Assembly: GCA_946478635.1 (NCBI GenBank)
Contig: CAMLCX010000003.1
Span: 1 to 36,412 of the forward strand
Direction: 5' to 3'
Source of the DNA: an uncultured Pseudomonadota bacterium
GTDB taxonomy: Bacteria; Desulfobacterota_B; Binatia; UBA9968
DNA length: 36,412 bases
A program made the position numbers and the translations under genes. The notes below the pieces were generated by a model. It did not search any database. It was not told where the DNA came from and worked only from the letters and a program-made list of their open reading frames with translations. Positions 8,211-15,706 of this stretch are shown here, one piece after another (within the stretch, counting starts at the first letter, position 1; every line of letters begins with the position of its first letter).

Positions 8211-9467
8211 ATGAAACGACTGAATCGTTTCTTCGTAATTGTTTTTATGGTTGCCGGGTGCGCCAAGGTCATTTCCGTGGAGCGCATGCCCGACATTCGG
8301 CTCGGCGAGGCAACTTTTTTCCCGACCATTGAAGCGCACACCGACGCATCGATAGTCGGTGGGAACCGCATCGACATTTTGCTCAATGGCGATGACACGT
8401 ATCCTGCCATGTTGCGGGACATCAGGGCCGCAAAGTCCACCATCACTTTTGCTCAGTATCTCTTTGAAGGTGGTTCTCTGGCAAAGGAGTTTGCCGAAGC
8501 CTTTGCGGAGCGTTGCCGCGCCGGGGTCGAGGCAGACATTTTACTCGACAGTCATGGATCGGGTCGTATACCGGCTGAAATCCTGGGTTTGATGCGCGAC
8601 GCTGGATGCCACGTGGAGTTTTTTCGCCGGATTGAAGCGCCGTCGATCATTTTTCCGTGGAAGCTGCTGCAATATAACTATCGCAATCACCGCCGCATTC
8701 TGGTCGTCGACGGGAAGATAGGTTTCACCGGTGGTTATGGAATAAGCGACAGCTGGAAAGGTAACGGACGCACCGAGGAACACTGGCGCGACACCAATGC
8801 GCGAATCGAAGGCCCGGCGGTGAAGTTCCTGCAGGCGGCGTTTGCCGAAAGCTGGCTCGAGACCACCGCCATTGCCATTGGCGGCGAAGGCTATTTCCCG
8901 CGCCTCGAACCGGTCGGAAAAGTGCCGGCACAAATCGTTAGTAGCTCGCCGGCCGGCGGCAGTTTTCAGAATTACCTGCTTTTTTTGCTGTCGATCAACT
9001 CGGCGCGAAAATCGATTCTAATCACCAATCCCTACTTCATTCCGGACGATGTGATGACTGAGGCCTTGCTGAAGGCGGCCGCGCGCGGCGTTAACGTCGT
9101 TGTCCTGGTGCCCGGGAAGATCGACAGCCAGCTCACGTCCGCTACGAGCCGCGGCCACTACGGTCGCCTGCTGCTCGGCGGCGCCGAGATATTCGAGTAT
9201 CAGGCGGCCCTCCTGCACGCCAAGACGATGGTCATCGACGGGATCTGGGCAACCATCGGCAGCAGCAATTTGGACAATCGATCTTTTGCGCTGAACCAGG
9301 AGATCAACCTCACCGTTTATGATGTTCCCCTGGCGCAGCGGCTCGAAGAAATCTTTCGAGAAGACTTGAAGTACTCAAAAAAAATCACCTATGACGATTG
9401 GAATTCCCGCAGCATCTTCGAGCGGCTATTCGAACTCTTCGCCTTTCCGGTAAAAGAGCAGCTGTGA
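8211..9467 (+). CDS. Phospholipase D / cardiolipin synthase-like lipoprotein
   Basis: A 418-residue member of the PLD superfamily, which makes or cleaves phosphodiester bonds, commonly cardiolipin synthesis. I start at ATG 8211 because residues 1-17 then form a lipoprotein signal ending in a VAGC lipobox (Cys17, followed by Ala, which suggests the outer membrane). The usual two N-terminal membrane spans of cardiolipin synthases are absent. Two HKD motifs follow: HRRILVVD at 160-167, where the expected Lys is Arg, and canonical HAKTMVID at 336-343 with GSSNLDNRSF after it. The Arg substitution may lower activity or be tolerated. The gene stands alone on its strand. Confidence 0.85.
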   Translation: MKRLNRFFVIVFMVAGCAKVISVERMPDIRLGEATFFPTIEAHTDASIVGGNRIDILLNGDDTYPAMLRDIRAAKSTITFAQYLFEGGSLAKEFAEAFAERCRAGVEADILLDSHGSGRIPAEILGLMRDAGCHVEFFRRIEAPSIIFPWKLLQYNYRNHRRILVVDGKIGFTGGYGISDSWKGNGRTEEHWRDTNARIEGPAVKFLQAAFAESWLETTAIAIGGEGYFPRLEPVGKVPAQIVSSSPAGGSFQNYLLFLLSINSARKSILITNPYFIPDDVMTEALLKAAARGVNVVVLVPGKIDSQLTSATSRGHYGRLLLGGAEIFEYQAALLHAKTMVIDGIWATIGSSNLDNRSFALNQEINLTVYDVPLAQRLEEIFREDLKYSKKITYDDWNSRSIFERLFELFAFPVKEQL

Positions 9468-9530
9468 TCCCTATCGGCCCCGGGCGATTTTTAGTGGTAT
9501 TTAGAATATGGGCGCAATCTTTCCGAGTTA

Positions 9531-9549
9531 GGTAAGACATTATCTTACC
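9531..9549. promoter_or_regulatory. Operator-like palindrome upstream of the antitoxin remnant
   Basis: GGTAAGA-CATTA-TCTTACC is a perfect 7-bp inverted repeat with a 5-bp spacer, ending nine bases before the ATG of the AbrB-type frame at 9559. AbrB/MazE-type antitoxins often bind such palindromes in their own promoter. This makes an autoregulatory operator plausible, though its protein now appears truncated. Confidence 0.5.
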
Positions 9550-9558
9550 CAACCCAAC

Positions 9559-9693
9559 ATGAAAACCACCGTTTCCACGAAAGGCCAGATTATTCTCCCT
9601 GCCGAAATTCGCCAGCGCGATGGCATCGAGTCGGGGCAAGTATTCGAGGTCGAACGTATCGACCGCGGCGACAGGAGGCAACAGAGGAAATAG
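9559..9693 (+). pseudogene. Truncated AbrB/MazE-type antitoxin
   Basis: The 44-residue frame starts MKTTVSTKGQIILPAEIRQR and continues through GIESGQVFEVERIDRGD, which is the swapped-hairpin AbrB DNA-binding fold in the usual order (STKGQIxLPAEIR). Full-length relatives run to about 75-90 residues, with a toxin-binding tail; here the frame becomes RRQQRK and stops. This suggests a small indel near 9670 or a true short form. No toxin gene (PIN or MazF type) follows; the next plus-strand gene is 540 bases away. It is too short and too broken to assume function, but the DNA-binding part is intact. Confidence 0.6.
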
Positions 9694-9747
9694 AGATTTT
9701 CAAAAAACTTCTGTGACTCCGTTTGCTCTCGTTGATTGCATTCCTCG

Positions 9748-9975
9748 TCACTCGTCCCTCAACACTCCTCCATGACCGCGCTTGAGCTTCTTACCGCTGC
9801 CGCACGGACAAACATCGTTGCGGCCAACGTTGGCGTATTTCGCCGTCTCTTCCTGCGCCAACATCCCCATCACCTCGTCGGCGTAGCGGCGCTGGCGTAA
9901 CAAGTTGGCCATCATCATCGGTCGGTCGAGACGTTTGAAGAAAGCTTTGTAACCGGCGCACGGATAGTTGGCTTG
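9748..9975 (-). pseudogene. C-terminal fragment with SEC-C zinc motif, probably of a radical-SAM sulfatase-maturase-like protein
   Basis: On the minus strand, sequence directly 3' of the tRNA-Gly encodes YPCAGYKAFFKRLDRPMMMANLLRQ-like residues and ends in VGRNDVCPCGSGKKLKRGHGG, a SEC-C metal-binding motif (CPCGSG with a later His in place of the usual Cys/His pair). The frame reads back into the tRNA gene without a proper start, so this is a tail without its gene, unless translation begins at one of three Met codons (9912-9918). The GYKAFF-LDRPM block resembles C-termini of anaerobic sulfatase-maturase-like proteins as I remember them; that assignment is tentative. It is likely a scar left by recombination at the tRNA. 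Confidence 0.5.
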
Positions 9976-9994
9976 TAGCTGGGGTAGAGAATTT

Positions 9995-10069
<75 letters not shown>

Positions 10070-10095
10070 TCAGGGATCGGTGGGTTTGTCGCTGA

Positions 10096-10124
10096 AATGT
10101 AAGGAATTGGCGCCGGGTTGTCAA
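10096..10124 (-). promoter_or_regulatory. Sigma-70-type promoter of tRNA-Gly
   Basis: On the minus strand TTGACA (10124-10119) is followed after exactly 17 bases by TACATT (10101-10096). The -10 box ends 27 bases before the mature tRNA 5' end, which suits a short leader. Confidence 0.75.
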
Positions 10125-10235
10125 TGTCGTTGGATCGATGGAGTGCGAACTTGCAAATGCAAACAGGCGTAAACGTGCTTTAACGATCTGTCGCAGCACT
10201 TGCGAGCGATCGCCAAGCTGTCATATCTTGAGCCC

Positions 10236-11180
10236 ATGAAATACAGAGAACTCGGCAAAACTGGTTTGCGCATCAGCGTCGTTGGACTTGGCACCATGGT
10301 CCATGCGGGCCACTTTGGTCCGATGAAGGACTCCGAATCGCTGAGCGCCATCGACACCGCCCTCGATCTCGGCGTCAATTTTATCGATACCTCGGATGCC
10401 TACGGCGCGGGCTATTCCGAAACGCTGCTCGGCAACGCACTCAAAGGACGGCGTGACAAAGTCATTCTCGCCACCAAGGGCGGCAATGTCATGACCGGTC
10501 CGAATCGCGGCAAACGCATTTTCGAGCCGGATTACATCAGTCGAGTGCTGGACGAAAGTCTCCAGCGGCTGCAAACCGACTACATTGATCTTTACCAGCT
10601 ACACAATCCCACCGTTGACGTGATCGAACGCGGCGCCGTGTGGGAAGTTCTCGAGCGAGCGAAGCAAGCTGGAAAAATCCGTCACTACGGCGTGTCGATC
10701 AATACGATGGAAGAAGGCATCGCCGCGGTCAAAGACGGCCGCTCCGAAACGGTTCAGGTTGAATACAATTTGTTGACGCAGGAACCGGCTGAGAAAATCT
10801 TTCCGTTGGCGCAACAGGCAAACGTCGGCATTATCGCCCGCATACCGCTGAAGCGGGGTATCCTGACCGGAAAACTGACGCAGGCCGACGAGGTTCGATT
10901 TCAAGGCGAAGACGTGCGCGCGCGTAGCTTCAAGGGCGAAGCGTTCGCCAGGGATCTCGCCAAAGCGGAACAATTGAAATTTCTGGTGCACGGACCGATC
11001 AAAACCCTCGGCCAGGCGGCGATCGCGTTCTGCATCGCGCATCCCGCCGTCAGCATCGTCATTCCCGGGGCGCGCAATGCCGAGCAGATGCGCGAGAACT
11101 CCTCGGGGGCCGAGGCCGATATTCCCGCCGCGGATCTTGAAAACGTTGCCGGGCTCTGGCGCCGCGGTTTCGCTGCCTGA
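10236..11180 (+). CDS. Aldo/keto reductase
   Basis: A 314-residue AKR-family NADPH-dependent oxidoreductase. The start at 10236 gives the standard opening MKYRELGKTGLRISVVGLGT; an upstream in-frame ATG at 10200 would add twelve atypical residues. The catalytic tetrad is complete: Asp51, Tyr56, Lys81 and His123 (NFIDTSDAYG, ILATKGG, LYQLHNP). The C-terminal half has KTLGQAAIAFCIAHP and IPGARNAEQMREN, where NADP(H) is held. The substrate is unknown. It ends 23 bases before the deacetylase gene on the same strand, so they are probably co-transcribed. Confidence 0.9.
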   Translation: MKYRELGKTGLRISVVGLGTMVHAGHFGPMKDSESLSAIDTALDLGVNFIDTSDAYGAGYSETLLGNALKGRRDKVILATKGGNVMTGPNRGKRIFEPDYISRVLDESLQRLQTDYIDLYQLHNPTVDVIERGAVWEVLERAKQAGKIRHYGVSINTMEEGIAAVKDGRSETVQVEYNLLTQEPAEKIFPLAQQANVGIIARIPLKRGILTGKLTQADEVRFQGEDVRARSFKGEAFARDLAKAEQLKFLVHGPIKTLGQAAIAFCIAHPAVSIVIPGARNAEQMRENSSGAEADIPAADLENVAGLWRRGFAA

Positions 11181-11203
11181 GCCCACGTCAGTTACGTACG
11201 CTG

Positions 11204-12025
11204 ATGGGAAACGTCATTGCCAACTGGCCGGATCACAAGAAACTCACGGTCATGGTCACCGTCATGTTCGAAGTCTGGTCCGAGGGAAAGTCGCCGCCCT
11301 ATTCACCGATGACGACGTCGCTCAATCCCGGCACGCCGGATCTGCTCGGAATCTCCTGGTCGCAGTACGGCGGCAAGACCGGCATCTGGCGTTTTATGCG
11401 AATTCTCGACGACACGGAGATCAAGGCGACGGTTTGTCTTAACGCCAAAGCGGCGGAGGTTTTTCCCGAAGCCGTGAAGGCCTTGGCCGCGCGCGGCCAC
11501 GAAATCGCCGGACATTCGTACACTCAAGATCTGATTCTGCCGTATCTGTCGCCCACCGACGAGCACGAACTCATTCAAAGATGCAAGCGAATCATTGAAG
11601 GCGCTGTGGGAACCGCTCCGGTCGGCTGGTTCAGTCCGGTCGCGGCGCCCACCGTAAACACGGCGGGTTTACTCGCCCAGGAAGGCTTTCTTTGGCATGG
11701 GGATTACAACGACACCGATTTGCCTTACGTGCGCGAGACAGCGCAGGGCAAACTCGTCGCCATCGCGCACAGCGATTTTACCGACAACCGCACGCTACGC
11801 TCCAGCCCGCGGGATTTTTACAATGTGTACAAAGACACTTTCGACTATCTCCACAAACACGAGGCGCCGTCGTTAATCAATCTCACCGTGCACACGCACT
11901 TCGGCGGGCGGCCGCTGATGTCGGCGATGCTGCATGACCTATTGCGCTATATGAAAGGTTTCCCCGATGTGTGGTTCGCGCGGCACGATGATGTCGCGCG
12001 CTGGGTGTTGGCAAACTCGGATTAG
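11204..12025 (+). CDS. Polysaccharide deacetylase-family protein (NodB-like fold)
   Basis: A 273-residue protein of the carbohydrate esterase 4 / PuuE-like group, which removes acyl groups or opens amide rings using a metal. It has the family's central layout: KTGIWRFMRILDDTEIKATV, a Gly-His-Glu-Ile-Ala-Gly-His segment (residues 98-104), GWFSPVAAPT and a late TVHTHFGGRP. The metal-site motifs are not standard. The first motif, normally TFDD, is FEVWSEG (22-28), and the second, normally HSxxH, is HSYTQD (104-109). There is no signal peptide, so it is cytoplasmic, unlike enzymes acting on exported polysaccharide. It may be a PuuE/allantoinase-like or degenerate member. No clear ribosome binding site. 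Confidence 0.75.
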   Translation: MGNVIANWPDHKKLTVMVTVMFEVWSEGKSPPYSPMTTSLNPGTPDLLGISWSQYGGKTGIWRFMRILDDTEIKATVCLNAKAAEVFPEAVKALAARGHEIAGHSYTQDLILPYLSPTDEHELIQRCKRIIEGAVGTAPVGWFSPVAAPTVNTAGLLAQEGFLWHGDYNDTDLPYVRETAQGKLVAIAHSDFTDNRTLRSSPRDFYNVYKDTFDYLHKHEAPSLINLTVHTHFGGRPLMSAMLHDLLRYMKGFPDVWFARHDDVARWVLANSD

Positions 12026-12067
12026 CCGCGCGCGTAAACGTTTTGTCGCCGCGGATGCATTTCCGGT

Positions 12068-12111
12068 TCAAAGTTCAAGGTTCAAAGTCGGCACCCGCCG
12101 TTGAACTTTGA
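12068..12111. terminator. Inverted repeat between convergent genes, possible bidirectional terminator
   Basis: TCAAAGTTCAA (12068-12078) and TTGAACTTTGA (12101-12111) are perfect 11-base inverted repeats with a 22-base loop. The GGTTCAAAG unit occurs twice in tandem on the left side. There is no U-tract, so a role as terminator is uncertain. Confidence 0.4.
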
Positions 12112-12134
12112 TGCTCGAACAGGCGCCGCAGGCG

Positions 12135-12626
12135 CTAAAACTCGCCGCGATAAAACCCGCGCTGCCCGCGCGCCTCTTCAACGCCGACTTCCATGAAACG
12201 AATCGAAGTGCGTAGAAACTTGCGCCGCACCTGGGCGCGGATCCGCCCGGCGATATGCTCCGCCAGCAGCTCCGTGCTGGTGTTTTTTAGCGGCAGCAAG
12301 ATAACGTCCTGCTTTGGCAAAATAATTTTCTGTTTCCCGTAGCGGACCTCGACTTCCTGACGGCGGGCGCGCACTTTAATGGCGGGGCTCTCGGTTTGAA
12401 TAAGGGTGCGATGATCCAGACTGTCGCAAATGCGCTTGACCAGCGGCTTGAATGTTATGAAGTCGAGAACCACGCCGGCCGGGTCAAGGTCGCCCTCCAT
12501 GGCGACCGAAACCTGATAGTTGTGGCCGTGCAGCGGCTCCCGCCTGCCGTCGGCGAAGATCAAGAAATGCGCCGACGCAAAATTGAAATAATCTTTGGCG
12601 ACTTCGATGCTGAAGGAGCGCGACAT
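12135..12626 (-). CDS. 6-pyruvoyl-tetrahydropterin synthase / QueD-family protein, PTPS-III-like
   Basis: A 163-residue T-fold protein. The zinc ligands are His20 (FASAHF) and His33 and His35 (LHGHNYQV). QueD and animal PTPS use a catalytic Cys a few residues before HGH; here that Cys is absent and the segment reads R-E-P-L-H-G-H, with Glu30. From memory, a Glu in this position is the mark of PTPS-III, which makes 6-hydroxymethyl-dihydropterin and substitutes for folB in folate synthesis. So a folate role is more likely than queuosine. DHRTL (74-78 region) and the later E-V-G-V-E-E block carry the remaining active-site residues. The charged insertion around residues 88-100 is also notable. 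Confidence 0.82.
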   Translation of the reverse strand: MSRSFSIEVAKDYFNFASAHFLIFADGRREPLHGHNYQVSVAMEGDLDPAGVVLDFITFKPLVKRICDSLDHRTLIQTESPAIKVRARRQEVEVRYGKQKIILPKQDVILLPLKNTSTELLAEHIAGRIRAQVRRKFLRTSIRFMEVGVEEARGQRGFYRGEF

Positions 12627-12874
12627 GCTCGGACGTTAGCCAAAAGAAGGGGTGCTTTCAAGTGAGCGTTGGCGAACCGAAACTATTTTCAACTTTGTGG
12701 CAATTTTGCTTGAAACTCAATCTTTGAAGCGATACTGAAACAACAATTGAATCAAGCCAGTGCGCGCCACCGACTTGGACCAAGAATCATCCGTTCGGTG
12801 AGGCAGCTACTTGCGGTCACGGTGCCGCAACGGGGATACAACTTCTTGCGGAAAGACATTCGGGTACATTCGAT

Positions 12875-13444
12875 ATGATTTCTGCCGCCGTACTGGCCGT
12901 CGGGTGCGCCCGACAGACCGGCGAACAAGACTCCGCTAAGTCCGTGCTCCAATCTATTTTGGAGGCCGTTCTCGCCTCTGACGTCGATGAAGTGATTTGC
13001 ATCACGGACAATCTTGCGCAGGCGCGCCGCGCTATTCAACTAAAGGACAGACGGCTCTTTTGGCATCAGCTTGCGGCTTTCCGCGGGCAGAGTAGTTCGG
13101 TCATCGCAGGTTTGTGGGCGAGCCACCCGCGCAGTGACGGCGTGATGTTTGTTGCGAGCGAATCGCCAGTCGCCGCCACGGCACTGATTAACGCAATGAT
13201 TGAAAGGTTCAAAACAAGCGTGGCATCGATCATCGCGGCAACCGTGGCCGGCCAACCGCATGGCCCTCTGTTGTTTCGCCGCGAGTTGTTCCCGGAATTA
13301 CTCGAGCTTGCCGGCGACGATACCGGAGCCAGCCTGCTCGGAAAACACGCCCAAAACACCGCGTTTGTGCCCTGGCAAGAACAGCCTGAACCGGCGATCG
13401 CAAACCGGCGCGCCACTCCGGCGCGTCTGAAAGAACGGGTCTGA
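12875..13444 (+). CDS. Degenerate MobA/MocA-like nucleotidyltransferase
   Basis: A 189-residue protein with the overall shape of NTP_transf_3 proteins (MobA, MocA, PucB/CoxI-associated). It keeps an ISAAVLAVG opening, VDEVICITD, RGQSSSVIAGL (70-80) and PLLFRRELFPELLELAGDDTGASLL. The two catalytic signatures have decayed: the nucleotide loop (AAGxSxRMGxxK) reads AVGCARQTGEQDSAK, and the metal-binding LGDQP reads ASESP (94-98), losing the Asp. It therefore probably lacks nucleotide transfer, unless it binds a ligand or partner. Its stop abuts that of pyrD with no gap. Cox-type molybdenum enzyme genes lie 7 kb away. Confidence 0.65.
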   Translation: MISAAVLAVGCARQTGEQDSAKSVLQSILEAVLASDVDEVICITDNLAQARRAIQLKDRRLFWHQLAAFRGQSSSVIAGLWASHPRSDGVMFVASESPVAATALINAMIERFKTSVASIIAATVAGQPHGPLLFRRELFPELLELAGDDTGASLLGKHAQNTAFVPWQEQPEPAIANRRATPARLKERV

Positions 13445-14548
13445 TCAGTTTTTCGCGGCGCCGCCCACGGCTTCCGAGATGTGCTTTAATCCGTCCCGTT
13501 CAAGCAACCGGGCCAATCCCTGATTGATCCGCTTCACCGCGCCCGGCCCTTCGTAAATCCAACCGGTATAAATCTGCACCGCGCTCGCGCCGGCTTTGAT
13601 TTTTTCATAGGCATCTGCCGCATTGAAAATGCCGCCGACGCCGATGATGGGAAGCTGTCCTCTGGTTTGTTGATAGATGTGCGAAACGAACGAGGTCACT
13701 TTCGCGGTGATGGGTCGGCCACTCAGTCCACCGGGCTCACGGCCGTTCGGCGACTTTAGTTTTTCCCGCATGAAGGCCGTTGCATTGGTGGCGACGATGC
13801 CGGCGAGTTGCGCCGACGCTGCGACGTCAATAATTTCATCAAGCTGAGAAAACTCCATATCCGGAGCGATTTTCACGAACACCGGCTTGAGCTCGGTCTT
13901 CACGCGCGCGGCGAATTCGCGATTCTTCTCCTGCACTGCCGAAAGCAATTCGCGCAAGAGATTCTTCTCTTGCAAGTCGCGCAAATGGGGCGTGTTAGGC
14001 GAGCTGACGTTCAACGTAAAAAAATCGCCGTGACGATACAGCCGCTCGAAGCAGGCCAGGAAGTCAGCCACAGCGTCTTTCGTTTCGACAATCTTTGTCC
14101 GGCCGATGTTCATGCCGAGGGGAATTTTCGGCAGGCCACCGCGCGCGCGCATGTGTTCGAGCTTGGCCGCAATCGCGGCGGCGCCCTGGTTGTTGAAACC
14201 GAGTCGATTGATCAACGCGGCGTCTTCGGGCAACCGATAAAGGCGAGGCTTGGGATTGCCGGGCTGGGCCTGCGCGGTGATCGCGCCGATCTCCATGAAA
14301 CCGAAACCAAAACTGGCAATTGTGCGCGGTGCGATCGCGTTCTTGTCGAAGCCGCCGGCCAGCCCCACGGGGTTGGCGAATCGCAGCGAGCCGATTTTTA
14401 CGGTCAGGCGCGCGTCGTCCACGTTGTAGATTTTTTCAAGAATGCCGGAGAACCCTTCGGTCTTGGCCAACAGCCCGAGGATCATTTCGTGGCTTGCTTC
14501 CGGATCTTTGCGAAACATCAAGGGGCGAAGCAGGGATTTGTACAGCAT
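13445..14548 (-). CDS. pyrD: Dihydroorotate dehydrogenase (quinone), class 2
   Basis: A 367-residue flavoenzyme that oxidises dihydroorotate to orotate in pyrimidine synthesis and passes electrons to quinone at the membrane. ATG 14548 (MLYKSLLRPLMFRKDPEASHEM) starts with the short amphipathic helix typical of class 2; a longer frame from 14593 is less like the family. FANPVGLAGGFDKN, GFGFMEIGAITAQPQPGN-like, LNVSSPNTPHLRDLQ (with the catalytic Ser near 183) and IIGVGGIF are all present. It sits downstream of a strong hairpin at 14639-14666, so it has its own promoter. Confidence 0.95.
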   Translation of the reverse strand: MLYKSLLRPLMFRKDPEASHEMILGLLAKTEGFSGILEKIYNVDDARLTVKIGSLRFANPVGLAGGFDKNAIAPRTIASFGFGFMEIGAITAQAQPGNPKPRLYRLPEDAALINRLGFNNQGAAAIAAKLEHMRARGGLPKIPLGMNIGRTKIVETKDAVADFLACFERLYRHGDFFTLNVSSPNTPHLRDLQEKNLLRELLSAVQEKNREFAARVKTELKPVFVKIAPDMEFSQLDEIIDVAASAQLAGIVATNATAFMREKLKSPNGREPGGLSGRPITAKVTSFVSHIYQQTRGQLPIIGVGGIFNAADAYEKIKAGASAVQIYTGWIYEGPGAVKRINQGLARLLERDGLKHISEAVGGAAKN

Positions 14549-14638
14549 GGCGATCAATCGTGTGACGAAACATTTGCCCGGCTTCCAGGACAAATCTCAG
14601 CCCGCATTGGAAACCTCCGGACAGTGTCGCTATAAACA

Positions 14639-14666
14639 AAGAGGGAGGTTGTCAAACCTCCCTCTT
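14639..14666 (-). terminator. Intrinsic terminator downstream of the NIPSNAP gene
   Basis: AAGAGGGAGGTT and AACCTCCCTCTT form a perfect 12-bp stem around a GTCA loop. On the minus strand it is followed by TGTTTATAG. It lies 49 bases downstream of the minus-strand gene ending at 14715 and just upstream of pyrD. Confidence 0.75.
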
Positions 14667-14714
14667 CAATAATCGACGCGCGGGTCATCCGCGCGCAAAT
14701 TTATTCCTCGGGCA

Positions 14715-15332
14715 TCATTTAAACGGCGCGCACGGCGCAGGGGTGAGGAGCATATTTTCCTGCGCGACGAGGAATTCGCGCGTCGGCGGCGGCCATCCTT
14801 CCACCGTCTTAGTGGCCTCGGCACGCAATCGCTCGCGCTCGCCGCCATCTTTGTAAACCCAAACGTGAATATATTGATTGAGCGGGCCGATCATCGTTTG
14901 CCCGGCGAATACCAGCGGCGAGATCTTGGTGCGCGCGGGGATGACTTTGCCGAAGCGCTCGAGCACGGTGGGCATGGTGCCGGGCTGATAGGTGTAGGTG
15001 CGAAACTCGTAGACCTCACCGAGCTTGCGTTCGGGCAACGGCGGCGAAAAAGGCGCCGGCTGGATGATCTTGTTTTCCTGAGTGACGATAAACTCTTGTG
15101 TCTTGGGCGGCCACTTGCCGGTCTTTCTCGCTTCGGCGCCGATGCGCTCGCGATCCGCGAAACTTTCGTAAGGCCAAACATGCACCACTCGGTTTAGCCC
15201 GCCCACTTCAGAGGTCCAAAGCCCGAGCAACTTGGAAAATTGCAATCGCGCCGTCAGTCCTTCGGCAAAGCGTTCGACAAAATTATGGGTTGCCCCCGGT
15301 TTCAGCACATAGGTCCTCATCTCAAGAATCAT
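14715..15332 (-). CDS. NIPSNAP family protein, two tandem domains
   Basis: A 205-residue protein made of two alpha/beta-barrel NIPSNAP domains (about 1-95 and 105-200). Each repeats the pattern E-x-RTYxxxPG...HVWxY...R...A: MRTYVLKPGATHNF with HVWPYESFADRERIGAEARK, and FRTYTYQPGTMPTV with HVWVYKDGGERERLRAEATK. ATG 15332 is set by GGAGGTG at ideal distance; a frame from 15491 has no such site. NIPSNAP proteins lack a settled catalytic role in bacteria, and some take part in vesicle or stress functions in eukaryotes. Upstream lies a 374-base gap. Confidence 0.85.
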   Translation of the reverse strand: MILEMRTYVLKPGATHNFVERFAEGLTARLQFSKLLGLWTSEVGGLNRVVHVWPYESFADRERIGAEARKTGKWPPKTQEFIVTQENKIIQPAPFSPPLPERKLGEVYEFRTYTYQPGTMPTVLERFGKVIPARTKISPLVFAGQTMIGPLNQYIHVWVYKDGGERERLRAEATKTVEGWPPPTREFLVAQENMLLTPAPCAPFK

Positions 15333-15706
15333 ACGGCACCTCCGCAAAATGTTTTTCTTGTTCTTCCCACAAACTCCCCAGGAAATGCAACAGCAGATCG
15401 CGCTGAATACTTGGGAGACCAAAGGCGGGCCGAAAATGACCGGGTATTCTCTCCGGCGGTGCCTTGTCTCGTTTTGACTTATCTCAATCACATTCCGTCA
15501 TTTCAAACCATCCGACGGAGAGAGTGTCACGAATCTACAACCATTGTCAGCGTTGACAAATTGACAGCAAATCAACTGCAGCGATGCCGCCTTGTACATT
15601 CCCGCAAATGACCAGAGCCACGCTTTCACCTAGTGGTACGTGAGTTGCTCTCTATGCCAAGTACCCGGAAGACACCGGACATTTTATATCGAGCAAGGAC
15701 ACTTTA
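15333..15706. other. Divergent intergenic region between NIPSNAP and glycosyltransferase genes
   Basis: No gene is evident. Near the glycosyltransferase side, TTGTCA-GCGT-TGACAA (15544-15559) is a perfect 6-bp inverted repeat, and TTGACA occurs at 15553 and 15561, but neither has a good -10 box at 16-18 bases. It may hold an operator. The AAGGA ribosome binding site of the next gene is at about 15694. Confidence 0.4.

Noticed and set aside
9478..9495. Weak GC-rich hairpin plus T-run after the PLD gene, possible terminator
   Set aside because: The arms (ATCG.CCC / GGG.CGAT) contain a mismatch and leave almost no loop, so it is not convincing.
11204..12025. Deacetylase as the PgaB partner of the glycosyltransferase at 15707
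   Set aside because: It has no signal peptide, lies 3.7 kb away in a different operon and lacks the standard metal motifs.
12710..12738. TTGAAA plus GATACT upstream of the MobA-like gene
   Set aside because: The spacing is 15 bases for the better -10 match and the boxes are poor; not reported as a promoter.
13808..14635. 275-residue plus-strand frame opposite pyrD
   Set aside because: pyrD has a full set of catalytic motifs on the other strand; this frame has no start context or domain.
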